Below, in pieces: positions 8,525-15,385 of a stretch of 22,738 bases of DNA. A model generated the notes under the pieces. The model did no database searches, was not told where the DNA came from, and was given only the letters and a program-made list of their open reading frames with translations. The translations under genes and the position numbers were made by a program. How positions within the stretch are numbered: position 1 is the stretch's first letter; each line of letters starts with the position of its first letter. The DNA comes from Deltaproteobacteria bacterium (GTDB taxonomy: Bacteria; Desulfobacterota; Desulfobulbia; Desulfobulbales; BM004). The stretch covers positions 1,494,088 to 1,516,825 of the forward strand of contig CP070776.1 in the NCBI GenBank assembly GCA_020346205.1. Direction: 5' to 3'.

Positions 8525-8923
8525 ATGACAAGTAATATAGATACTCATCGCAAGACAATTGGGTATATTCTCTGGATTTTCGGTTTTACCGGGTCCCATC
8601 GCTTTTATTATGGCAAACCACTTATGGGCACGATTTACTTTTTTACCTTTGGTCTTCTGGGAATAGGCTGGATTATTGATCTATTTCTCATTCCCTACTT
8701 GGACCGGCAGGCAGATCTAAGGTTCTCCACAGGTTCCATTGATTACTCTATAGCCTGGCTGTTGCTGACGTTTCTAGGCATATTCGGCATACACAGGATG
8801 TATATGAGCAAATGGTTCACCGGAATCCTATTCCTTCTGACTGGCGGTTTATTGGGTTTCGGCTATCTTTATGATTTCTGGACCTTAAATGACCAGATAA
8901 CAATTATCAATCGCTCAAATTAA
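8525..8923 (+). CDS. TM2-domain membrane protein, two TM2-like units
   Basis: This 132-residue integral membrane protein has two similar halves. Residues 8-60 contain IGYILWIFGFTGSHRFYYGK and then hydrophobic segments ending in a DLF turn. Residues 74-122 contain LLLTFLGIFGIHRMYMSKWF and hydrophobic segments ending in YDFWTL. The HRFY/HRMY signatures and two helices joined by a short turn are the TM2 pattern. Four membrane segments are expected. A GAGG ribosome site lies six bases before ATG 8525. The next gene begins 12 bases after its stop, so co-transcription is likely. TM2 proteins have no agreed biochemical function, and none is claimed here. Confidence 0.85.
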   Translation: MTSNIDTHRKTIGYILWIFGFTGSHRFYYGKPLMGTIYFFTFGLLGIGWIIDLFLIPYLDRQADLRFSTGSIDYSIAWLLLTFLGIFGIHRMYMSKWFTGILFLLTGGLLGFGYLYDFWTLNDQITIINRSN

Positions 8924-8935
8924 TATAAAATTATT

Positions 8936-9715
8936 ATGAAAAAACTGACAATATTTTGTCTTGTTGTTTTCTTTTTTACTTTTGCTGCATTGCAGCATAG
9001 CGAAGCAAAAAGAAAAAATTATTATAGAACCTTTGAGGTTATTAGTATCTCCGAGAATAGCCTTATTTTAAAGGACAATGACAACAATGTCATTGAAGTG
9101 GATAAAGATCCGGAAGCTTACAAGGTAGGTTACAAGGTAAGGTATGATAGTGTCCGAAAAAGACTTCGGCCTTACCGGTGGCAGGATTATAAGATTGCAG
9201 CAATTTCCGACAACAGGATCAAGCTGCAGCACAAAACAGGTGATACTCTTTTTGTAGAGGGAAATTTCAGGGACAAGTACAGCATTGGTGACCAGGTCCG
9301 TTATGATGCTGTCGACAACAAGTTACAACCCCATAAAGATTCAGGACAATGGAAACAATATACTGTTGTTGAGGCCACCAGTAATGAAATCACCCTTAAA
9401 AGTAACGATGGCCAGCAAATAATCCTTTCTCTGGATAATAATTTATTCCCAGAACGCAGGGGTGTTTATATAGGTAAATATAAAGTTGGGGATCTGGTCA
9501 GGTATAATGCTACCACCAATAAATTAAAAAAAGGGGTTTTGCGGACATATGATTGGCAGGAATATGAAATAAAAAAAGCAACAGAAGAGCAAATAATCCT
9601 CATCAATAATAAAAAAGAAGAGCTGTACCTGGAAAATATTTATAGAACTCAGTTTAAGACAGGTGACAAGGTAAAATATGATCGCTTGAATAATTTGCTT
9701 AAGAAGGTACGATAA
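8936..9715 (+). CDS. Exported protein with four internal repeats, function unknown
   Basis: The 259-residue product begins with a signal peptide: KK, then a hydrophobic stretch, then a likely cleavage after A24 (HSEA). The mature part is four repeats of about 50-60 residues: 30-79, 82-133, 139-199 and 207-257. Each opens with an aromatic-rich strand such as WQDYKI or WQEYEI, passes through an I-x-L strand, and closes with a version of YKVGDKVRYD followed by NKL. The alternating pattern suggests small beta domains, perhaps of SH3 or OB type. Spacer lengths differ, with repeat 3 longest. It lies between a TM2 membrane protein and a small membrane protein, which suggests a cell-envelope role. 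I do not recognise a named family. Base composition is more AT-rich than in the acs operon. Confidence 0.8.
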   Translation: MKKLTIFCLVVFFFTFAALQHSEAKRKNYYRTFEVISISENSLILKDNDNNVIEVDKDPEAYKVGYKVRYDSVRKRLRPYRWQDYKIAAISDNRIKLQHKTGDTLFVEGNFRDKYSIGDQVRYDAVDNKLQPHKDSGQWKQYTVVEATSNEITLKSNDGQQIILSLDNNLFPERRGVYIGKYKVGDLVRYNATTNKLKKGVLRTYDWQEYEIKKATEEQIILINNKKEELYLENIYRTQFKTGDKVKYDRLNNLLKKVR

Positions 9716-9746
9716 ATTAATTAATATTAACATTTAATAAAATCTT

Positions 9747-9950
9747 ATGGTCCTAACTATCTCCGGTATAATGCTGATGTTCTTTGGGCTGGTGATCAGT
9801 ATCGTATTTTGGTTGCCCGGTATATTCAACAGAAACAAAATTAGGGAAACCATGGGTAAAAGATACCCTCTGGTTTATGTAGTTTATATTGCCAATGGAC
9901 CTATGCTTGTTCTCTTTGGTTTGTTGCTCATTATCTGGCCCAAGGTATAG
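9747..9950 (+). CDS. Small two-helix membrane protein, function unknown
   Basis: A 67-residue frame encodes two hydrophobic segments (about 3-25 and 44-64) separated by a basic loop, FNRNKIRETMGKRYP. This is a simple hairpin membrane protein. No strong ribosome site stands before ATG 9747, so the start is unsure, but the frame, the positive loop and the position between two envelope-type genes make it a plausible gene. No family recognised. Confidence 0.6.
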   Translation: MVLTISGIMLMFFGLVISIVFWLPGIFNRNKIRETMGKRYPLVYVVYIANGPMLVLFGLLLIIWPKV

Positions 9951-10058
9951 AATTTTGATGCCTTTTTATATTTTGGGGTGGAAATTTGTAATTTGATGCT
10001 TATAAATATTAAAGCTGAAAAATCCACAAAGGAATTACTTTAAATAAAGGAAATAGTC

Positions 10059-10184
10059 ATGGGTAGCTGAGAACGCCGACAAGTATCCCCGGAAGGGATG
10101 CACAATATATGGATTGCTGTTAAACCAATTATAATAGGTATAGTAGGATTTTGTCTCTTTGTTTGGTTGGTTTACCAATTATAA
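10059..10184 (+). CDS. Candidate 41-residue membrane selenoprotein (in-frame TGA at codon 4)
   Basis: ATG 10059 is preceded by AAAGGAAA at 10046-10053 with correct spacing. The codons run ATG GGT AGC TGA and then stay open for 37 codons to TAA 10182-10184. If TGA (10068-10070) is selenocysteine, the protein starts MGS-U-ERRQVSPEG and continues with one hydrophobic helix (about residues 17-40) ending WLVYQL. A SECIS-like hairpin begins 13 bases after the TGA. The genome very probably decodes Sec, given hdrA and mvhD in the same window. A terminator hairpin starts 24 bases after the stop, showing that the stretch is transcribed as a gene end. Alternative reading: a 28-residue membrane peptide from ATG 10098, whose purine-rich upstream sequence sits too close for a good ribosome site. 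No family recognised. Confidence 0.5.
10083..10101 (+). promoter_or_regulatory. SECIS-like hairpin after the codon-4 TGA
   Basis: GTATCCC (10083-10089) pairs with GGGATGC (10095-10101), seven pairs including one T-G, around loop CGGAA (10090-10094). The loop starts 20 bases after the TGA at 10068-10070 and has G at its second position, as bacterial SECIS loops require. Unlike hdrA and mvhD the loop lacks GGTC. Seen by eye only. Confidence 0.5.
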
Positions 10185-10207
10185 AAATCTCATTGAAAAT
10201 ATTTGCC

Positions 10208-10258
10208 TGCAAGAAAAAGGAGCATACCTGGTTTCCAGGTATGCTCCTTTTTCTTGCA
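10208..10258. terminator. Bidirectional intrinsic terminator
   Basis: A perfect inverted repeat has 24-base arms (10208-10231 and 10235-10258) and a TTT loop. The GC-richer core GGAGCATACCTGG is followed by TTTTTCTT on the plus strand, and by the same sequence on the minus strand. It lies between convergent transcription units: the plus-strand group ending at 10184 and the minus-strand parA gene ending at 10282. Confidence 0.85.
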
Positions 10259-10281
10259 ACACAGCGAAGTTATAATAACTC

Positions 10282-11208
10282 TTATGCTAAAAGCTTGGGG
10301 TCATTTGCTACTTTTCTTACCAATTCTCTGTAATCCTGAGCACCATTACATCCAGGAGCGTATTCATAGATGGTCTTGCCGTAAGCAGGTGCCTCTGACA
10401 GTCTGACGTTATAACGAATGGGATGACAGAGCCTTTCGCCGTATATCTTACCAATCTTATTAAGGATCCGTGATGTTTTCTTGACCCTTTTATCTTCAAA
10501 GGTAGGCAGTATATACTTCAATCCGAGTTCAGGTCTATATTTCTGAATAGAAGAAATGGAACGTAAGAATTCACTGAGTCCCTGCAAAGACATTATTTCA
10601 AGCGCTACAGGTATCATCAGCTCATTGACATAGAAAAGAACGTTTACAGTGAGAGGATCCCAACCAGGAGAAGTATCAACAATTACAAAATCAAAAATTT
10701 TGTCCACGGGTTTCAGAGCCTCACTGACAGTCATCTCCCCGCCATAATCCTTGCGGTCAATCATGCGCTTGACTCCTGCAAGAGCCTTACCACCAGCCAA
10801 CAACCACAGGTTTTCCCGTGCCTTAGTCAGACATTCTTTAAGTGCAAGTTCCCCAGTTACAAGCTCAGTAAGGCCAGCTTTGGGTTTTACTCCCAACATG
10901 AAGCTGTCCTGTCCCTGGGTATCCGTATCAATAAGCAAAACCTTGAAGCCGGCAAGGGCCAGACCGGCTGACAGATTAATGGATGTGGTTGATTTACCGA
11001 CACCACCCTTACTCAGGGATACACCAATTCTCCTGGCAACGGTATCGCCTTTCTTGACCGGTTTTTGCTTTTTTTCTTCTACAGGTCGTTTAATATTAAG
11101 TGCAAAAGACTGGCCGCAACTTGTACAGCGAGCCTTTTTTGCATTGGCAGGAATCTTTTTTTCGTCAATTGTATGCTTTTTTTTGCAGTGGGGACAAATG
11201 ACAAGCAT
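10282..11208 (-). CDS. ParA/MinD-family ATPase with N-terminal zinc ribbon
   Basis: The 308-residue protein starts with an MJ0042-type zinc ribbon (C5, C8, C28, C31 in CPHC and CTSC), then a lysine-rich linker, then a ParA-type ATPase. The deviant Walker A motif is SKGGVGKST (66-74, signature lysine K67, K72 at the phosphate), the A' motif is IDTDTQ (D94, D96) and Walker B ends in D178 (VIVDTSPG). ParA ATPases bind DNA when ATP-bound and position plasmids, chromosomes or protein assemblies. No N-terminal DNA-binding helix-turn-helix is present, so this is the small ParA type with the zinc ribbon added. The start ATG has GGAGG seven bases upstream. It is the last gene of a three-gene run with an RHH-like protein (55-base gap) and a PilZ protein. 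The cargo is unknown. The zinc-ribbon fusion is uncommon in my experience of the family. Confidence 0.9.
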   Translation of the reverse strand: MLVICPHCKKKHTIDEKKIPANAKKARCTSCGQSFALNIKRPVEEKKQKPVKKGDTVARRIGVSLSKGGVGKSTTSINLSAGLALAGFKVLLIDTDTQGQDSFMLGVKPKAGLTELVTGELALKECLTKARENLWLLAGGKALAGVKRMIDRKDYGGEMTVSEALKPVDKIFDFVIVDTSPGWDPLTVNVLFYVNELMIPVALEIMSLQGLSEFLRSISSIQKYRPELGLKYILPTFEDKRVKKTSRILNKIGKIYGERLCHPIRYNVRLSEAPAYGKTIYEYAPGCNGAQDYRELVRKVANDPKLLA

Positions 11209-11263
11209 TCTACCGCCTCCAAAAATTTGAGTTATTATAGCGCAGCAATCCTCTTAATCACCT

Positions 11264-11692
11264 TTATGTTTTCTGTACTATGGTCTGCATCAACCTGCTG
11301 TTTTTCCCCTTCGCCTCAAATTCCTGCAATATTATGGCAAGGGCTTGATTCACAATGTGCGACTTGGATATCCCGGATTGTAAATTTTCAGGTAAACGTG
11401 AACGGATATCCATCTGGACCTTATCTAAATTTTCAGAAATCTCCTGAGATAAATAATGGGTCGTTTTTTTCTTAACCTTTTGAGGCCTTTTGCTAACAGC
11501 AATCTTCCTTGTTTTAACAGGCTTTGTCTTATTTTTTGCAGGTGCTTTTTTTGCAGGCTGCCCTTCGATCAATTTATTTAACGCATTAAGCTCTTTTTTG
11601 CTAATAATACCTTCACTTGATTTACCCAAAAGTAAATCTGTGAGTACATCTCGTTTCTTTCGTTTTGATAAGTTGAAAAAATTTGGATTCAT
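11264..11692 (-). CDS. Basic protein with C-terminal ribbon-helix-helix-like region, possible ParB-type partner
   Basis: The 142-residue protein has a helical N-terminus (1-45), a Lys/Pro/Ala-rich linker (46-77) and a C-terminal segment (76-128) reading THYLSQEISENLDKVQ, then GISKSHIVNQALAIILQEF. A short strand, a helix, and a second helix beginning with S-K-S-H-I-V is the ribbon-helix-helix pattern of small DNA-binding partners of ParA proteins. Its place directly before a parA gene supports a centromere-binding or adaptor role, but no family match could be tested. The linker is basic and may bind DNA or interact with the ATPase. The ribosome site before ATG 11692 is weak (GGTG). The RHH assignment is an inference from pattern and context. 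Confidence 0.7.
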   Translation of the reverse strand: MNPNFFNLSKRKKRDVLTDLLLGKSSEGIISKKELNALNKLIEGQPAKKAPAKNKTKPVKTRKIAVSKRPQKVKKKTTHYLSQEISENLDKVQMDIRSRLPENLQSGISKSHIVNQALAIILQEFEAKGKNSRLMQTIVQKT

Positions 11693-11743
11693 TTTGCACC
11701 AGTATTAAAAATATCGCATAATTTCATGCAATAATAATACCAG

Positions 11744-12097
11744 TTACTCTTCTTTGAATATTTTTTCCCGGTAGGATTGAAGGTAATCCATCAACTTTTC
11801 TCTGGCATCATTGTCAATGTTTATGAATTCTATGCCGCAGAGAAACTCCTCAGGTCCTTCTGGACTGATGTGCACTACTTTTCCTTGAAGGTTGTAAACA
11901 AGATCTTCAATTTTCAATTCAATGGGCAATTCATCATCCACAGCGACAAAAATATCCTCGGGACCTAAACGGATTCCAATGCCACGATCGCCTACATCTA
12001 CAACATCATACGGCACATTATTAATCTTGATGGAGATGGCCTCGCTTCCCGTTACGCTGATTCTAAAGTATTTTCGCATAATATCTTGCAAATCCAT
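11744..12097 (-). CDS. PilZ-domain protein, probable c-di-GMP receptor
   Basis: The 117-residue protein is a single PilZ-like domain. R8-KYF-R12 matches the RxxxR motif that clamps c-di-GMP. D34-V-G-D-R-G39 matches the (D/N)xSxxG motif except that glycine stands for serine. The rest is a beta barrel with a C-terminal helix (DNDAREKLMDYLQSYREKIF). AGGAGAA precedes ATG 12097. It is the first gene of the run pilZ, RHH-like, parA, so the signal cyclic di-GMP may be tied to the ParA system. The Ser to Gly change leaves binding likely but unproven. The gap from 12098 to the rlmN stop holds its presumed promoter. Confidence 0.82.
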   Translation of the reverse strand: MDLQDIMRKYFRISVTGSEAISIKINNVPYDVVDVGDRGIGIRLGPEDIFVAVDDELPIELKIEDLVYNLQGKVVHISPEGPEEFLCGIEFINIDNDAREKLMDYLQSYREKIFKEE

Positions 12098-12203
12098 GAT
12101 TTTCTCCTGGGTTAATTTGGCCTTGGAAACAGGTTACCAGAGAAATTTAGAACATCATATTTTATATTACACTTTGATTACAGGATGATAAACTATTTTT
12201 TTT

Positions 12204-12225
12204 ATTTTATGGCAAGCCATAAAAT
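12204..12225. other. AT-rich palindrome between rlmN and pilZ
   Basis: ATTTTATGGC (12204-12213) and its exact reverse complement GCCATAAAAT (12216-12225) are separated by AA. It lies between the rlmN stop and the pilZ start, both on the minus strand. On that strand the 3' side is A-rich rather than T-rich, so it is a poor terminator. It could be an operator for the pilZ-parA run. Function unknown. Confidence 0.35.
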
Positions 12226-12260
12226 TTTGAAGAGAATCTTTTATTTATTGCAAATAACTA

Positions 12261-13304
12261 TCAAGAAAACATTTTACCGGCCAGTTGACCGCAGGCTGCA
12301 GAAATATCCCCACCGCGACTGCTACGGACAAGTACAGTGTATCCTGCCTGCCAAAGTGTTTTTTGAAAAAGCTCAATCGTTTCATCTGAAGGACGCTGAT
12401 AGGGGAGTTCTTCAGATTCATTATAGGGCAGCAGGTTAATTTTACATGGAATACCTTTTAGTTTTTGTGCCAAAATTTCAGCATCGGTTCTGGAATCATT
12501 AAGGCCTTTGATAAGGATATATTCAAACATGATGCGTTTGCGTTTCGGCATGGGAAAATTTCTGCAGGCCTCTAGCAGTTCATCCACAGAATACTTTTCA
12601 TTTATGGGCATTAATCGGGAACGGATCGAATCATCAACTGAATGCAGAGATACGGCCAGATTCACCTTGGTTTTCTGTCCCAGTTCTATAATTCTGGGCA
12701 CCAAGCCACAGGTTGAAACAGTTATCCTGCGCTCAGAAAAATCCAGGCCACGTTGCTCGGTAAGTATTTCAAGGGCAATTATAAGGTTATCAAAATTTGC
12801 CAGTGGTTCACCCATCCCCATAAAAACAAGATTATTCAGCCCGGCTGATGTGTCTTCCGTTTCATAAAGCCAGTCCCTGACCTTTACGACCTGACCGACT
12901 ATTTCGCCCGGTGTCAGATTACGCTTAATGCCTATAGTTCCGGTAAGGCAGAATCCGCACCCCATGGCACATCCTACCTGAGACGATACGCAGAGTGTAT
13001 TTCTGCCATCTTCAGGAATCAGTACAGCTTCAATATAATTATTATCCCTGAGCTTAAATCCATATTTGACTGTTCCGTCCTTCGAATGTTCTACCACTTC
13101 AATCTCCGGCCAAGCAAAGCTTGCCTTATCTGCAAGGGTATCTCGTAGCTCCTTTGGAAGGTCGGTCATTTGTGAAAAATCAGAAACTTTGGGCCGATAG
13201 AGCCATGAGAAAACCTGGACACCTCTATATTTAGGTAAGCCCAGGCTTAAAATATATTCAGTCAGTTGCGGCAGTGATAAATTGGTAAGATCCGTTTCAT
13301 TCAT
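12261..13304 (-). CDS. rlmN: Dual-specificity RNA methyltransferase RlmN (23S rRNA A2503, tRNA A37)
   Basis: The enzyme is a radical SAM protein that puts a methyl group on C2 of A2503 in 23S rRNA and A37 in some tRNAs. With ATG 13304 it has 347 residues, normal for the family. C112, C116 and C119 (VGCAMGCGFC) hold the [4Fe-4S] cluster. C105 in LCVSSQVG and C338 in SAACGQLAG match the two catalytic cysteines of E. coli RlmN (C118 and C355). An open frame continues upstream to 13370, but that would overlap the preceding radical SAM gene by 59 bases, and family proteins begin near MNETDLTNLS. The chosen start is 7 bases after the upstream stop, suggesting translational coupling. It is the last gene of the M23-trmL-serC-rSAM-rlmN run. 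Confidence 0.95.
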   Translation of the reverse strand: MNETDLTNLSLPQLTEYILSLGLPKYRGVQVFSWLYRPKVSDFSQMTDLPKELRDTLADKASFAWPEIEVVEHSKDGTVKYGFKLRDNNYIEAVLIPEDGRNTLCVSSQVGCAMGCGFCLTGTIGIKRNLTPGEIVGQVVKVRDWLYETEDTSAGLNNLVFMGMGEPLANFDNLIIALEILTEQRGLDFSERRITVSTCGLVPRIIELGQKTKVNLAVSLHSVDDSIRSRLMPINEKYSVDELLEACRNFPMPKRKRIMFEYILIKGLNDSRTDAEILAQKLKGIPCKINLLPYNESEELPYQRPSDETIELFQKTLWQAGYTVLVRSSRGGDISAACGQLAGKMFS

Positions 13305-13311
13305 AAAAAAA

Positions 13312-14181
13312 TCAGAGGCCCCTCTGCAATTCAGCTTTAAGACTGTGCTTGCCTGCAAGGCCATCCTCAATTATCTGCAGTATACTTTCCTTATCCTTAA
13401 CCAATCTGCCCGAAATCGGCAGGTAGTTTGAGGCATGATTAGCCTGAAACTGAACCCGGTCAAGCTTAATTGATTCTACCACGATCTTCAGTTCTTCAAG
13501 GAGCATTTTCTGGTCAGGCAGTTGGAATGTCCCTGATCGAGCATCATTGAACAACGGGGTATTTTCAAGAAGCATCAAGGTTAAGGCTGCTATCTGATTC
13601 GGTTTCATCCTCGTAAGAATCCTACCTGTTTCCCTGGCATGTTCAACAGATTGCAATGAGCCGGCTATACCCAGGAGAACTGTAACTGAGAGGAAGAGTT
13701 CAGCTTCACGAACCATTTCCGCTGCCTCTACCATCTGCTCAGGATTTACTCCCTTTTTTATATTCTTGAGTGTTGGATCATGCCCGCTCTCAAGTCCCAT
13801 ATAAACCCTGTCCAAGCCAAGCTCCTTGAACCTTTTCAATTCATCGACTGTTTTTCTGAGAATGCTTTTCGCGTTACCATAAAGGCTTATACGGCTAACC
13901 CACGGCAGCTGTTGCCTGATGCTGTAAAAGATTTTTTCAAGCCTGGCGGTTGGTATGATGAGGGCATCTCCATCAGCAAGAAATACCCGTTTCTGGTTTT
14001 TGCAATAGCGGGCAGCAAATGCAATGTCCTCATTTATAGTTTCATCATCCTTGATGCGAAACCGCACATCCTTGTATGCCCCACAAAAAGTGCATTTATT
14101 ATGAGAACAACCAACGGAAACCTGTAGTATTATACTGTGAGCCTCACTGGGAGGGCGAATTATGTTTCCTTCATAGTTCAC
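13312..14181 (-). CDS. Radical SAM protein of unknown substrate
   Basis: The 289-residue protein has a radical SAM core. The cluster cysteines are C25, C30 and C33 in GCSHNKCTFC, so the spacing is C-x4-C-x2-C rather than the common C-x3-C-x2-C. Later parts show LESGHDPTLKNIKKG and a GIAGSLQSVEHARET segment, like Elp3/HemN-type radical SAM barrels. This GCSHNxCTFC group is often labelled only as radical SAM protein or coproporphyrinogen dehydrogenase-like; no substrate is known to me. Its stop lies 7 bases before the rlmN start, and serC ends 33 bases before its own ATG, so it belongs to the same transcript. Function is not assigned. Confidence 0.85.
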   Translation of the reverse strand: MNYEGNIIRPPSEAHSIILQVSVGCSHNKCTFCGAYKDVRFRIKDDETINEDIAFAARYCKNQKRVFLADGDALIIPTARLEKIFYSIRQQLPWVSRISLYGNAKSILRKTVDELKRFKELGLDRVYMGLESGHDPTLKNIKKGVNPEQMVEAAEMVREAELFLSVTVLLGIAGSLQSVEHARETGRILTRMKPNQIAALTLMLLENTPLFNDARSGTFQLPDQKMLLEELKIVVESIKLDRVQFQANHASNYLPISGRLVKDKESILQIIEDGLAGKHSLKAELQRGL

Positions 14182-14214
14182 GATTAGTTACAAAAAACTC
14201 CTGATTTTATCATA

Positions 14215-15297
14215 TCAACCGTTGCTTTTTTCAAATTCCACCATAAAGTTCACCAGTTCTTCAACACCTTCACGTGGGAAGGCGTTATAAATAGAAGCAC
14301 GGCAACCTCCAACTGAGCGATGCCCTTTAAGGCCGTCAAGTGATGCCGCAGTTGCTTCCTGAACGAATCTTGTCTCAAGTTCAGTGTTGGGCAGGTTAAA
14401 AGTGATATTCATCAGTGAACGGGAATCCTCCTGGGCATGCCCCCTGTAGAAGTCACTTTTATCAATAGCTTGGTAGAGGAGGGCGGCCTTGCCCTGGTTC
14501 ATCTTTTCAATGGCCGCTAAGCCTCCCTTGTTTTTCAGCCATTTTAATACCAGCCCGATGGCGTAAATGGCAAAGCAGGGAGGGGTGTTGAACATGGACT
14601 CTTTATCCGCATGGGTTTTATAACGAAACATGGTTGGAATGTTTTCCTGAGTCCTCTCAAGGAGATCTTCGCGGATTATTACTACTGTACAACCCGCAGG
14701 TCCCATGTTCTTTTGGGCGCCGGCAAAAATAAGGCCGAAACTGCTAACATCAATGGGACGTGACAGGATATCAGATGACATGTCGCAAACCATTACCTTT
14801 TCTGTTTCCGGCATGCTCTGAAACTGGGTACCAAAGATGGTGTTGTTGGACACAAAATACAGATACTCAGATTCAGCTGAAACAGTATAGTCCCCGGAAG
14901 AAGGTACCCTGTCAAAATTTGTTTTTTCGCTTGTATAGGAAACATCAACCGTGCCAAAGAATTTTGCCTCCTTAATAGCTTTTTTCGCCCATGTTCCAGT
15001 ATTGAGATAACTGGCAGTTTTACCAGTTCCCAATAAATTCATCGGCACCATGGCAAACTGCGTAGAAGCACCGCCCTGCAGGAAAAGAACCTTGTAATTA
15101 TTCGGAATGGACAACAGTTCACGGAGCAAAGCTTCACATTCTTCAACAACCTGGACGAACTCCTTACTGCGATGGCTCATCTCAATGAGCCCAATTCCCT
15201 TGTCATGAAAATTTACGATATCCTGTGCTGCCTGGACAAGTACTTCATAGGGCAAAGTTGCAGGCCCAGGGCTGAAATTATAGATGCGGTCAGGCAT
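14215..15297 (-). CDS. serC: Phosphoserine aminotransferase
   Basis: SerC is a PLP enzyme that converts 3-phosphohydroxypyruvate and glutamate to phosphoserine and 2-oxoglutarate in serine synthesis. The 360-residue length is normal. YNFSPGPATLP at the start, GGASTQFAMVPMN, and the PLP lysine K196 in FAGAQKNMGPAG (E. coli K198) are all seen, as is the RSVGGCRASIYNA end motif. A GGAGGAAA ribosome site precedes ATG 15297. It follows trmL by 88 bases. That gap is AT-rich and could hold an internal promoter, though none is clear. serA and serB are not in the window. Confidence 0.97.
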   Translation of the reverse strand: MPDRIYNFSPGPATLPYEVLVQAAQDIVNFHDKGIGLIEMSHRSKEFVQVVEECEALLRELLSIPNNYKVLFLQGGASTQFAMVPMNLLGTGKTASYLNTGTWAKKAIKEAKFFGTVDVSYTSEKTNFDRVPSSGDYTVSAESEYLYFVSNNTIFGTQFQSMPETEKVMVCDMSSDILSRPIDVSSFGLIFAGAQKNMGPAGCTVVIIREDLLERTQENIPTMFRYKTHADKESMFNTPPCFAIYAIGLVLKWLKNKGGLAAIEKMNQGKAALLYQAIDKSDFYRGHAQEDSRSLMNITFNLPNTELETRFVQEATAASLDGLKGHRSVGGCRASIYNAFPREGVEELVNFMVEFEKSNG

Positions 15298-15385
15298 GAA
15301 AGATTTCCTCCAAAATTCAGTTTTATAATTATATTAAATAATTCATTTTTTGTGATTAACCGGAAATGCTAACTCTGTAGATATT

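Noticed and set aside
10059..10070. ATG GGT AGC TGA as a three-residue leader peptide
   Set aside because: No attenuator or regulated gene follows in the same direction, while the frame after the TGA stays open and codes for a membrane helix. It is kept as the main alternative, not excluded.
10151..10406. Two plus-strand frames of 60 and 67 residues
   Set aside because: They run through the terminator hairpin and then antisense to parA, with no ribosome site.
12508..12867. 119-residue plus-strand frame
   Set aside because: It is antisense to the conserved core of rlmN and shows no domain of its own.
13305..13370. Longer rlmN start at 13370
   Set aside because: It would overlap the radical SAM gene by 59 bases and add residues that RlmN proteins lack; ATG 13304 fits the family.
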